A stretch of 28,325 nt of DNA from Gnetum montanum (Eukaryota; Streptophyta; Gnetopsida; Gnetales; Gnetaceae). Below are positions 19,940-28,325 of this stretch, in pieces; the stretch's first letter is position 1, and every line of letters starts with the position of its first letter. Position numbers and translations under genes: made by a program. Below the pieces are notes generated by a model. That model was not told where the DNA came from, did not search any database, and saw only the letters and a program-made list of their open reading frames with translations. Location of the stretch: the NCBI GenBank assembly GCA_015680685.1, contig MNCI01008581.1, forward strand, positions 1,327,947 through 1,356,271, written 5' to 3'.

Positions 19940-20287
19940 CACCATGGATGGTGAAGGTTGTCAATGCATTAGCCAACATGTTTTGGAATTTGGGATGTGG
20001 CTCAAATTATGAGTAGAGAAAGAAATAATAAGTTCCTTAGCCATTCATAGATAAGAAACTAAGTGAGAAGCCTTACAATCATAGTTATCATTAACTTGAT
20101 TTATGATGAGCTGAAAGTCACTATAAATAGTAATAGTTTTGACTTGATTTCGTAAGGCTAATAAGAAACATCATATTTAGCTACATTATTAGTGTAAGGG
20201 AAATTAAGCTTGTAAGCTTAATAGAAACATTTTTTAGTGGACACTAGATTTGAAGAATGTATGTGCTCCATCAAAGTAAAGGATAAC
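19940..20287 (-). pseudogene. Second (aRNH-type) RNase H remnant of element B
   Basis: VILYFDGAHTFFKSSV gives the F-D-G block with the first catalytic Asp. In other frames follow NFPYTNNVAKYDV, where the catalytic Glu reads Lys, then TITIYSDFQLIINQVNDNYD with the Asp kept, and IISFSTHNLSHIPNSKT, the H-I-P-x-x-x-N block. The terminal A-D-A-L-A block is decayed. A second RNase H after the retroviral-type RNase H and before integrase is known from the Tat lineage of plant Ty3 elements. At least two frame changes are present. Confidence 0.8.
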
Positions 20288-20331
20288 ATCTGAATCCTTA
20301 GCATCAATATGTAAGTTATAAACAACATTAG

Positions 20332-20670
20332 TTATTTCAAAGAAAGTGATGAGATCAAATGGGGCTTGACCTTTGATAGAGTGTTGAGACAAAAAAAAGG
20401 GTTAAACTGAATGAGAAAAGTTTTTGAATGAGCTAAGAAATGACTATAAGAAGGGTTTTTAGCAATAAGTTTAAGGATGTTTTCTTTACAGATAACAAAG
20501 ACCTTAGCATTGAGAAGATAGTGTCTCCACTTTTTAAGGATGAAAGGAAGACTTAGACAAGATTTTTTAATGTTAGGGTATCTAGTTTTATAGTTTGAGA
20601 AAGGATGAGATATGTAATAAATGAGAAGATCAACTCCATCTTCTTGTCTTTGAGAGAGCATGGTGGACAT
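20332..20670 (-). pseudogene. RNase H remnant of element B
   Basis: A 112-codon open stretch covers most of the domain: LIYYISHPFSNYKTRYPNIK, then CLSLPFILKKWRHYLLNAKV, VFVICKENILKLIAKNPSYS and HFLAHSKTFLIQFNPFF. These match the Tat RNase H blocks (I-Y-Y-V-S, T-R-Y-P-x-I-E, L-R-H-Y-F-L, and W-x-x-x-L-x-x-F-D). The Glu of the T-R-Y-P-x-I-E block reads Lys. Its N-terminal part, including the first catalytic Asp in the thumb/connection region, is frame-broken between 20670 and 20900. It normally degrades the RNA strand of the RNA-DNA hybrid. Confidence 0.85.
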
Positions 20671-20899
20671 AGAAGGATTAGATTTAGAAAGATAGAGGTA
20701 AAAACATTGATTGAATTATAAAGGATGAAGAACAAGAAGAGTGATTAAGACTATTTTGATAGAATCAAAGGTCTTTTAGCACTAATCATTATAAATGAAA
20801 GAAGTATATTTATGAAGAAAATGGATTAAGAAATGAAAAAAATTAGTGATATTAAAAATAAAGTGGTAGATCAACTAAAGATGACCTTGTATAATATAC

Positions 20900-21386
20900 A
20901 TATCTCAAATCCCAAGATCAATAGCGAGATGTAAAATAGCCTTAATCTTATCAGGATCAATAGCTATATCATCTTTAGAAATAAGATAACCCAAAATATT
21001 ACTTGTGAGGATCCTAGAAATACATTTCTTAGATTGAGACATAGGTTAAACTTGTTGTAGTGAGTTAGGAATTGATCTTGGTTAGAAGCTTGATCAATTA
21101 TTAAGGTAGATTTTATGGTCAAATCATTAACATAAGCATTAACTAATTTGAATATCATGTCATTGAAGATGAAATTCATAGCTTGTTGATAAGTAGCTTT
21201 AGCATTCTTGAGTCCAAAGGGCATTTTTGTGTAGTAAAATATTCTCCAAGGAATCATGAATGTGGTATATTACTAGTGCTCTGGATTTATTTGGATTTGG
21301 TTTTAACCAGAAAACTCATTCATGATGGATAGTAGAGCATGACTAGATATAGAGTTAATAAGTTGATCAATGTTACGTAAAAAATG
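20900..21386 (-). pseudogene. Reverse transcriptase remnant of element B, interrupted
   Basis: The 97-codon frame 21257-20964 reads FYYTKMPFGLKNAKATYQQA, then NFIFNDMIFKLVNAYVNDLT. These are RT blocks with the Y-V-D-D box changed to YVND (21134-21123). Upstream to 21386 the decayed sequence shows INQLINS-like and SFMDEFSGYNQI-type blocks, in which the block A Asp also appears as Asn. Downstream, VIFWVILFLKM and a D-I-A-I-D-P-x-K-I-like stretch mark the thumb. The domain stops at 21386 where LTR 3 begins, so fingers and palm start are missing. Both catalytic Asp changes are G-to-A transitions in the coding sense. Confidence 0.85.
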
Positions 21387-22251
21387 TGATGAAGTGTTAA
21401 TACGTTGGTTGCATCAATTCATGCCCATGGATGTAGCCCCATTGACACATCCCAAGATGCATTGGCACATGTTCATTGACGTTGATCCTTTTGAAGCCTA
21501 TATAAATGCACATCCTAGTTGCATTTAAGGCACTAGTGGTTACTTCATTATCCAAACTCTTTCAATTTTCTTTTGTAGGACTTAGCAAAATTTTCCTCTA
21601 AGTTCCTACAACATGGATTGAATTGACTATATAAAATCTTGTTTGAGTGTAATATGTACCTACACATAGTTGCATGAATAGAAATAAAATCAAGATTCCT
21701 TCTTTATTTGTAACACTTGGATTAGCTTAAGTTTAATTTCAAACATTTTACCTTACATGTAGTTTACTTTCTTGTACTTAATATTCTATTTCATAAGTAA
21801 TGTAAGTATAGTCACTTCAAGCATAATATACCAACATTTGGTAATTCTAGCAATGAATACTTGGTACATGTAGTAGTAAATAATTGGCATTCCAATGGTA
21901 TTAGTATACATTCATGATGTGTATGTAAAGTGGGAATAGATGCTTCACATTGAGGATAGTTTAGTCATTAATTTGTTAAAGTTCAACATTTTAATCACTT
22001 TCTTCTTTAGTACATTTTAAGATAAAAAGAATAAAATTTTAAACATAAATATCTTACATCTCAATCATACTTAGCTATATGGATGAAGTTAACATAAGTG
22101 ATGATCATGAAGACAACAATTAGTAATTGTATGTTTTTACTATTTAGGACATAGGTCACTTAGGTAGAAGGCATCCACAGAATTGTACTAGGTCGTGCTT
22201 ATATGCTTGTAATTTGTATGATTAGGTGTAGAAAATACTCACTACTCATCA
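21387..22251 (+). repeat. LTR 3: 5' LTR of element C
   Basis: It starts TGATGAAGTG and ends CACTACTCATCA, with the same terminal inverted repeats as LTR 1. The TATA box TATATAAAT is at 21499-21507. An AATAAA at 21683-21688 is followed by ATCAAGATTCC, matching the block in LTRs 1 and 2. It has neither the GATATC-rich region of LTR 1 nor its length (about 865 bp). The left end coincides exactly with the break in element B's RT. Confidence 0.85.
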
Positions 22252-22252
22252 T

Positions 22253-22270
22253 TGGTGCTATTTCTAGAGA
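22253..22270 (+). promoter_or_regulatory. Primer binding site of element C
   Basis: TGGTGCTATTTCTAGAGA starts one base after the LTR end, the same spacing as in element A. Against the tRNA-Asp complement 11 of 18 positions agree; six of the seven differences are transitions and one is a transversion. On its own it is weak; the position and element A's better-kept copy support it. Confidence 0.65.
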
Positions 22271-22402
22271 TCCTATTCTTATCCATGTACACTAAGTGTT
22301 TTAGATAGTAATATCGTACAAGGTCATTTTGAAAGTATAACACATAATCTCTAAAAAATAATAATATTTTCTTAGAGGCACACTACAAAAGAATAAACTA
22401 AA

Positions 22403-24715
22403 ATGTCTTCTTCTCGTAGGGCTGATTCACCAGCTACTGATGATCTCAACAAGAAACATGATAGAACTAGAAGAAATGTTGAAGAAATAACTAAACAATT
22501 GAAGGTTTCTATGTCCTTCTAGATCCTTATTATCTAGATTTCACTTCCATCATTCAACAAGATGAATAGCTATGCTGGAGAGACTTGAAGGATAACATTT
22601 TATTTACTATTGATCATTCAATTCCCTCATTATTCATGATAGCTTTAATGAAGCTAGGGCTTGATCAAGCAGCTTTAGAATACCAAGTGAAGGAGTACCT
22701 CTTTAGGGATTATTACCTAATGGATGCCCAAATTAGAAAAGATAAATTTATGGAGGTCACCATAAAGCCTCCAAGAGTAAGAAGGTCCTGATCTTGCTGA
22801 CTTCATAGTTAATGAACGAGAACATAGAACTTCCATTATGGTGATCCTAACGCTAAGGTCCTTATTTATTTAATGAGGAAAACATAAATCATTAATGGTT
22901 ACATTTAACCTTAGCAAGAAACCATGGTAAGAGTAGAACTAGTCCTAGAACTAGGGGAGCCTCTAGGCCATGGTTCCCCAATCATTTACTAAGAGAATAA
23001 TAATGGGATCAAGGAAGAAGGGAAAGCTGTCACAACTTTTGTAATCCTTCATCCTCATCATCCTCTTCATTGTCAAGCTTTGGCAAGGAGAAACATGATC
23101 AAGATCAAAGGAGAAATGATCAAGGGCAAGATGAAGATGATAGAAGGCCCCATTATAGAGATGAGATGAAAGAACACAAACAAGAAGAAGAAGAGGAGGA
23201 TCATCAGGAAAGAAGACACAACAGACTGCATCATAGGAGACATGACTATGATAGGGGTCATCATGAATATGATAACTATGATGTACCACTACTTACTACT
23301 AGAAGCATTATAAACATATCAGAGGTAGTTCATATCCCCACCAGGCATCAATGGGATAGTCGAATCAAATAACTTGATATGAATAACATTCCTAAGTTTG
23401 AAAGAGGGTACAATGCTAATTCACAACATTATTTTAAAGCCTTCCATGATGCCTATGCCTTGTAGAACATTGAAAATGAGTGGTAAAAGCTTAAATTATT
23501 TCCTAGGATACTCATCAAAGAAGCTGAGGTTTGATACCAGTATTTGGAGTTGGAATCTATTTGTAGCTGGAGTACAATGTTGGAGTTGTTCAATGATAAA
23601 TATCAAACATACTCCAAGATATTTAACTTGAGGAAAAAAATTTAAGGGTGAAAATAAGGTAGTCATGAATCCATTGATGTAACCTTGGAAAGGTATTACT
23701 CTCTTCTACATCGATGCCTAGGTTATGGTTTTTCTTAAAGGGAGTAGCTTCACCACATGATAGATGGACTTAGGAATGAAACCAGAGAGACTCTTGGGGT
23801 TTATGCCCAAGGGAGATTATTAGAAATAAGAGTCCATTGGATCCAAAGGCTTATTGATCAAGTGGCCAAGGATGAAGAACAATTGAAAATGAGAGAAAGT
23901 ACAAAGGAGTATACCGGAGATCCCTTCATTCACAAAAGGAAGGTACATCTTTGAAATCCTAAGAAGGAATCACCATTGAAAGAGTGGTACAAAAAAATTA
24001 CTAAGGTGGATAAAATATGGAACTTCTTGGATGAGAAGTTCCATATAGCTCCCAAAATTATGGAGGAGAAAATGAAGCAAGGGAACAATAATTAGGATAT
24101 AAGGAGAAAAAAGGATGTAGGGAAGGACTACTATCAACAGAAAGGTAAGGCTATGAAAATTAATGAGGTTATAGATTCTAAAATATAAGAAGAAGGATGT
24201 GAAATTTGTCAATATGAAAATCTCAAGGGGTATTGTATTATATTATCACACTTGCAAGAATTTGGGATTTATGCCTTGAACCCAAAGTTCACTAGAAGGT
24301 AATCACCTAGGAGATTACCTTATCCATAAGGTAATTATCAGCAACAATTGCACCAACAAAAATATTATTCAATTGGGTCACCATCTCAACCTCAAGATTA
24401 TTATCACCAATGAAAAACTCCACAGTTGTGAAGGATTCCACTACCCAAACAACATTATTCTTACTATCAATTGGACCCATGTGGATATTATGTCCAACAA
24501 CATATGTTTTGTAGTGGCTATACAAGTCATACTTCTTTTTCCCATCACTACTACTCCCCTAAATATCATAGATCAACCACTCCACAAGTTGAATGTTCTT
24601 TTGCTTACACTTCTTATTATTCACCACAATACTATGCACCTCACACATTCACTCCTTTAGCACCAGCACCACCTATGCAACATGAGATACCACTACAAAC
24701 TTAACAATGTAATGC
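22403..24715 (+). pseudogene. gag: Ty3/gypsy gag polyprotein remnant (element C)
   Basis: The start is ATG at 22403, giving MSSSRRADSPATDD, which matches element A. A segment 22585-22791 (FMIALMKLGLDQAALEYQVK) is followed by a very charged Arg/His/Glu/Asp-rich stretch at 23070-23280. The core gag domain then follows: TRHQWDSRIK, LDMNNIPKF, AFHDAYAL, SICSWSTMLELFNDKYQTYS and HMIDGLRNETRETLGVYAQG, to about 23950. A degenerate zinc knuckle (CEICQYENLKGYC) is at 24198-24236. The tail at 24320-24704 is rich in Tyr, Gln, His and Pro (QQKYYSIG, YYVQQHMF, SYYSPQYYAPHTF). At least five frame changes and many stops are present. Structural protein of the retrotransposon particle; inactive. Confidence 0.85.
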
Positions 24716-24899
24716 CAAATGGGTTGTGAACTTATAGCCAAATGACAAGTCAAGTGGTTCTGAGTGTAAGCCTCAGAAAAGGGCTTTCTTTAGCTCTAAT
24801 ATTCCACCTAAATTATTGCAAGCATTTGTGGCTACAAATTCTTCTCAAAATACTTTAGATATACACACTAAGCCATCTTCAAACAAAAGGCCACGAAAT

Positions 24900-25612
24900 G
24901 TACACACTATCATGTTGACACGTGCAGTCATAGAATGGACAAAGGTAGAATACCTTTTTAGGAAAAGAACTCTAGATGTTCTCTAATTTACTCATAGATT
25001 ATAGGAAATTATCTATGCAAAGCTCTACTAGACTCAAGTTTTGGAGTAAAGTTAATTTTCCAGGAAATGTATAAAACTTGAAACCTCCCTCTCCTTAAAA
25101 AACGTAACATTAGGTTGGAGCTTACTGATTAATCCATCATCATTTCCTTGGGATTAGTGGAGGACATTGTGATCACTATGTATGGATGGTTATATATAGT
25201 AGGTTTCTTGGTCATCCATGTAGACAACTGTATGGGGAAGTTCCCAGTTATCATGGAAAGAGCTTGGCTAAGTACAATTGATGCCAAGATAGGGATTAGA
25301 GACCTATCCTTGAAAATCTCCAAGGAAAATGAATTTGGAAAGATTGAGAAGAAGAGGATTTTATGCATCACGTACAATGACACAAGGTACCATTGTGTGA
25401 AGAAACTATGGACCATAAAAATCACATCCATTATAACATGCATGAAGTATGCTGAAACTATAGATGTTCAAAGATGCCTATACATAGTAGCTATAAAACA
25501 AAAAGGTATCCAATGGCTAACAATAGATGATAGCTCAAGTTTCATAATGTACATTGAACTGGGTAAAATCCTCACAAGTGCTTACATTGATAAGATGAAT
25601 GAAATGGAGTAG
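24900..25612 (+). pseudogene. Protease remnant of element C
   Basis: ALLDSSFGVKLIF from 25022 is the aspartic protease active-site block; Asp is at 25031-25033, and the usual Gly two residues later reads Ser. The open frame 25148-25612 continues LGLVEDIVITMYGWLYIVGF, then KFPVIMERAWLSTIDAKIGI, matching the flap and the P-L-I-L-G-R-P-W-L-A-T-x-D-A block that ends the protease in this group. Retroviral-type proteases act as dimers to cleave the gag-pol polyprotein. Later residues (about 25330-25612) do not match a known block and probably form the linker to RT. Confidence 0.7.
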
Positions 25613-25859
25613 ATCCAAAACCAACTCTTCAAAGCAGAATATAAGAAAAAAGTAGAAATGGATTGGGGATAGTTAAAAATCCCTAATATTTCTAGGCAAG
25701 AGCTCTTGGAATTTATATTTTTTACTAACATATCTAGAATATATATTTCTTGATAATGAAAAACTAGTAAACATCAATGTCCATCTCAATAAGAAACAAA
25801 AGAGGAAGCTACTAAAGATAGTTAAAAAATGGTCAATAGTCTTTTTTTAATCATAGGAT

Positions 25860-26560
25860 GAATTAATAAGAATAGATCCATGCATATGCCAGCATCACAT
25901 CTACACAAACTCCACTATTAAACCTAAGAGGCAGCTGTAATGGATGTTATATCTAAAACTAAAGCAAGTTGTTAAAATGAAGTTGAAAAGCTTCTTAAAG
26001 TAGGATTCATCTATCCAGTGGAAGTAGTGAGTGGGTAAGCCCACTCATTATTGTACCAAAGAAAGGAAAAAAATGGAGAGTCTATATAGACTTCAAGCTA
26101 CTAAACATGACTACATTTAAAGATGATTTTTTATTGCCATTTGTGGACCAAGTGTTGGACACAATTTCAGGGCATAATTATTATAGTTTCCTAGATGGGT
26201 ACAATGAGTACAATCAAATATAAATTTCTTTAGATGACTAGGCCAAAATGACTTTCACAAGTTTCTAGGGGACTTTCACATATAAAAATATGTCCTTTGG
26301 TCTATGTAATGCTCCTGCAACCTTCCAATGCTTGGTTCTAAGTATCTTTTAATAGCAATTTGGTAATGGTATGAAAGTCTTCATGGATGAATTTTCCACC
26401 TATGACAATGATTTTGAACAAGCAATAGACCATCTTGAGTAGGTACGAAACTAGTGTGTGAAGAAAAACCTATGGCTCAACTAGAGGAAAAACCATTTGA
26501 TGGTCTAGGATGACATTATTTTGTAACATAAAAGTTTAGGAAAAGAAATTGAGTTGGATT
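25860..26560 (+). pseudogene. Reverse transcriptase remnant of element C
   Basis: It begins with RIDPCICQHHIYTN and KPKRQ, the block before RT in Athila-like elements. Then come VEKLLKVGFIYPVE, KKWRVYIDFKLLN, FVDQVLDTISGHNYYSFLDG (block A Asp kept, 26194-26196), MSFGLCNAPATFQC, and MKVFMDEFSTYDNDFEQAID. The F-M-D-D box reads FMDE (26380-26391). About ten stops and several frame changes interrupt it. It follows protease and precedes RNase H, as expected. Confidence 0.85.
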
Positions 26561-26619
26561 CTAAAAAATAAGGATTATTCAAGGAATCACTAAACAATCT
26601 CAAATTGTCAAAGATGTAG

Positions 26620-27215
26620 ATCATTCCTTGGTCATATTAGTTACTATAGGTGTTTTATTGAAGACTTCTCTAAAATTACCAAACTGCTAATTGAGCTTAT
26701 TAAGAAGGATGCAACCTTTGAATGGACTAAAAAATGTGAAGAGATATTCCAATACTTAAAGCAAAAGCCTATAGAAACATCATTTCTACATGTCCCTAAT
26801 TGGTCCAAACCTTTTTACATCATGAAAAATGCATCCAACTATGCATTGGAAGTGATACTTACACAAATGGATGATCAAAAACATCAATATCATATTCATT
26901 GTGTAAGTTGGAGCATTATGAGTGTATAACTCAGTTACACCACTACAAAAGAAAAAAAAAAGAAAAAAAAAGAAAACTCATTGTGGTGGTGTATGCAATA
27001 GAGAAATTTAGGCACTATGTGCTTGAATATTCAATTTTTGTTCACACTAATGATAGTGCAATCCACTTCTTGATGAATAACCTAGTAATGAACCCTCATG
27101 TTATATGGTGGTTGGTGATCTTGTAGGTGTTTGATCTCATAATGGTGAGCCAAAAGGAGACCAAGAATGTAGTTTTAGATCATTTTTCTCAATTAAGATG
27201 TGATAGAAATGATGC
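26620..27215 (+). pseudogene. RT connection and RNase H remnant of element C
   Basis: A SFLGHISYYRCFIEDFSKI-type block near 26616-26680 and ATFEWTKKCEEIFQYLKQK near 26711 form the RT thumb/connection. RNase H follows with NWSKPFYIMKNASNYALEVI, where the first catalytic Asp reads Asn. VVVYAIEKFRHYVLEYSIFV carries the E-K-F-R-H-Y block, and HTNDSAIHFLMNN resembles H-T-D-H-x-A-I. The domain ends near NVVLDHFSQL at 27166. A purine run at 26949-26979 encodes a Lys/Arg-rich stretch where the N-Y-T-x-T-E-K-E block should be, so that block has been replaced. Confidence 0.8.
26949..26979 (+). repeat. A-rich purine expansion inside RNase H
   Basis: The run of A with single G (AAAGAAAAAAAAAGAAAAAAA type) reads KRKKKEKKRK in the frame of the neighbouring RNase H block. 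It is best explained by slippage expansion in the dead element, not by selection for a basic motif. Confidence 0.7.
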
Positions 27216-27369
27216 TCTTATTTGATCAATTTCTAGATGAACTTCTCTTTGATAAGGTAATCAAAGTTCATGCATCAATGGTCAAAAATTGGTATGAAGA
27301 ATTCCTTTTGTATCTACTTACATAAGATACTTCTAATAAATAAGATCATAAGAAGAAATATCAGTTTCT

Positions 27370-28325
27370 TTACTAGGTCAAACACTAAATAGAGATTGAG
27401 GGTAACCTGTACAAGGTGTATGTTGATGGCTTGATACAATGGTCTGTACTTGATGCAGATTAACTAAGAATCCTCCAAGACACTCACGAGGACTCATGTG
27501 GGGGCCATTACGTAGGAAGAAGGATGACCACAAAGATCCTATTGGTAGGATATTTTTGGCCAATGATCTTTAGGATTGCTCATCATTTCTCTCATTCATG
27601 AGAGAGATGCTAATGACATGGAGGAATAACAAGAGGAATGGAAGGATCCCAACAATGGATTCAACCAACATAACCTTTCAACCTTTGGGAAATTGATTTC
27701 ATGGGAATCATGACTCCCATGTCCAATGGGAAGTCATACATTATCATTGCTATTAACTATTGTACTAAGTGGGTTAAATTTGTAGTTGTTTCTAATTGTA
27801 CCTCTACTACCACAACTTGATTCTTTCAATAATACGTGGTAAATAGGTTTGGTATGCATACAACATGAATTTTTAATAATGAAACACATTTCATAGGTGC
27901 TACCTATCACAAGGTAATGTAACTCTTGGAGGTGCAACATAAACCCACAACATCTTATCACCCTTAAGCTAATGATCAAGAAGAGGTAACCAATAGGGAA
28001 ATCACTCAAATTTTAACATGAACCATCATTAAATATAGAAAAGATTGGAACAACAAACTCAGAAAAACCCTTTGGGCATATCACTCAATATGGAAACTTC
28101 CTATAGGCTACTTTCCATATCAGTTAGTTTATGGAAATTTAACTAAAATTTCAATTCAAACCAAACTCTATATACTCATAATTGCATGTGAACTTGACTT
28201 AGACATTAATGTAGCATAGAAGGAATGACTCATGATACTTAACGTACTAAAAAAAAATTAAAGAGTAGCTCCAATGATGAATGAAGTATACAAGGCATAC
28301 AATAAACAATTTCATGATGCATGAA
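27370..28325 (+). pseudogene. Integrase remnant of element C, cut by window edge
   Basis: The zinc-binding region reads ILQDTHEDSCGGHY, then VGYFWPMIF and a C-terminal SHS-stop-ERC, so one Cys of the HHCC finger is lost to TGA. The core begins WEIDFMGIMTPMSNGKSYII (first catalytic Asp present) and INYCTKWVKFVVVS. The second catalytic Asp is Asn (AAT, 27875-27877, in FNNETHFIG). The Glu is kept (GAG, 27983-27985, in ANDQEEVTNREI), with 35 residues between. After that comes WNNKLRKTLWAYHSIWKLPI, then YFPYQLVYG and YKAYNKQFHDA at the edge. The rest of the C-terminal domain, the 3' UTR and the 3' LTR lie outside. Confidence 0.85.

Larger units (their letters stand above)
18640..21386 (-). mobile_element. 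Element B: Tat-type Ty3/gypsy pol fragment
   Basis: On the minus strand the order is RT (21386-20900), RNase H (20670-20332), a second RNase H of plant aRNH type (about 20287-19940) and integrase (about 19740-18640). RT before integrase defines Ty3/gypsy, and the extra aRNH between RNase H and integrase is the hallmark of the Tat lineage. The element is cut inside RT at 21386 by the LTR of element C. The N-terminal RT, protease, gag and 5' LTR should lie beyond the far end of C, outside this window. All domains carry stops or lost catalytic residues. Confidence 0.85.
21387..28325 (+). mobile_element. Element C: Ty3/gypsy retrotransposon nested in element B
   Basis: The order is 5' LTR (21387-22251), PBS (22253-22270), gag (from 22403), protease, RT, RNase H and integrase, ending at the window edge inside or just after integrase. 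Pol order and RNase H style (GYP-x-F-V-H-T-D-x-A-I type) suit a non-chromoviral Ty3 lineage near Athila/OTA. There is one RNase H and no aRNH, unlike element B. The 5 bases before the LTR are AAATG (21382-21386). If the insertion is intact the same bases should follow its 3' LTR, with element B's RT resuming. It shares LTR, PBS and gag with element A. Confidence 0.85.

Noticed and set aside
22963-23289. Two minus-strand frames opposite the charged gag segment
   Set aside because: They are shadows of the GA-rich plus-strand coding sequence of element C gag.
24307-24525. Minus-strand 72-codon frame
   Set aside because: It is antisense to the gag tail of element C, and the sense reading has clear homology to element A.
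26899-27126. Lys/Arg-rich stretch as a nuclear localisation signal
   Set aside because: It comes from an A/G microsatellite expansion within a dead RNase H; function is not supported.

Overview
This window looks like non-genic chromosomal DNA from a plant with a large, repeat-rich genome. It is strongly AT-rich, CpG-poor over most of its length, and filled with old retrotransposon copies in both orientations. The retroelement lineages are typical of seed plants: a Tat-type Ty3/gypsy element with a second (plant aRNH) RNase H, an Athila/OTA-related Ty3 family whose primer site resembles the tRNA-Asp complement, and a LINE. The very old, unpurged copies would fit a gymnosperm or another giant plant genome, but the sequence alone does not decide the species. 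I found no intact host gene, no rRNA, no true tRNA gene and no CRISPR array. Every coding feature below is a pseudogene recognised from frame-broken homology read by eye.

Layout. Bases 1-324 hold four CpG-rich imperfect palindromes in an otherwise CpG-poor region. Element A (minus strand, about 1758-4790) is a 5' LTR, a PBS and a full-length decayed gag, with no pol. Bases 4791-9072 are AT-rich spacer holding several diverged direct repeats, a 13-bp repeat pair flanking a short insert, a tRNA-like (SINE-like) patch and a 248-bp tandem duplication. Element D (plus strand, gag only, about 9073-11115) is split by a lone LTR of the A/C family at 9913-10742. A LINE with ORF1, endonuclease and reverse transcriptase remnants covers about 11844-15300. 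Bases 15301-18600 hold two sets of direct or tandem repeats that read best as the 3' untranslated region of element B. Element B (minus strand, 18640-21386) carries RT, RNase H, aRNH and integrase of Tat type. Its RT is cut at 21386 by element C (plus strand, 21387 to the window end), which has LTR, PBS, gag, protease, RT, RNase H and integrase and runs off the edge.

How the parts relate. A, C and the lone LTR are one family: they share TGATGA.../...TCATCA LTR ends (the lone LTR starts TGATAG), a TATA box and an AATAAA-ATCAAGATT block. A and C also share a PBS and a gag with a tyrosine-rich tail. Insertion order can be read directly: D before the lone LTR, and B before C. Most lost catalytic residues that I checked can be explained by C-to-T/G-to-A transitions (integrase D to N in B and C, RT YVDD to YVND in B), as expected of methylated, silenced elements.
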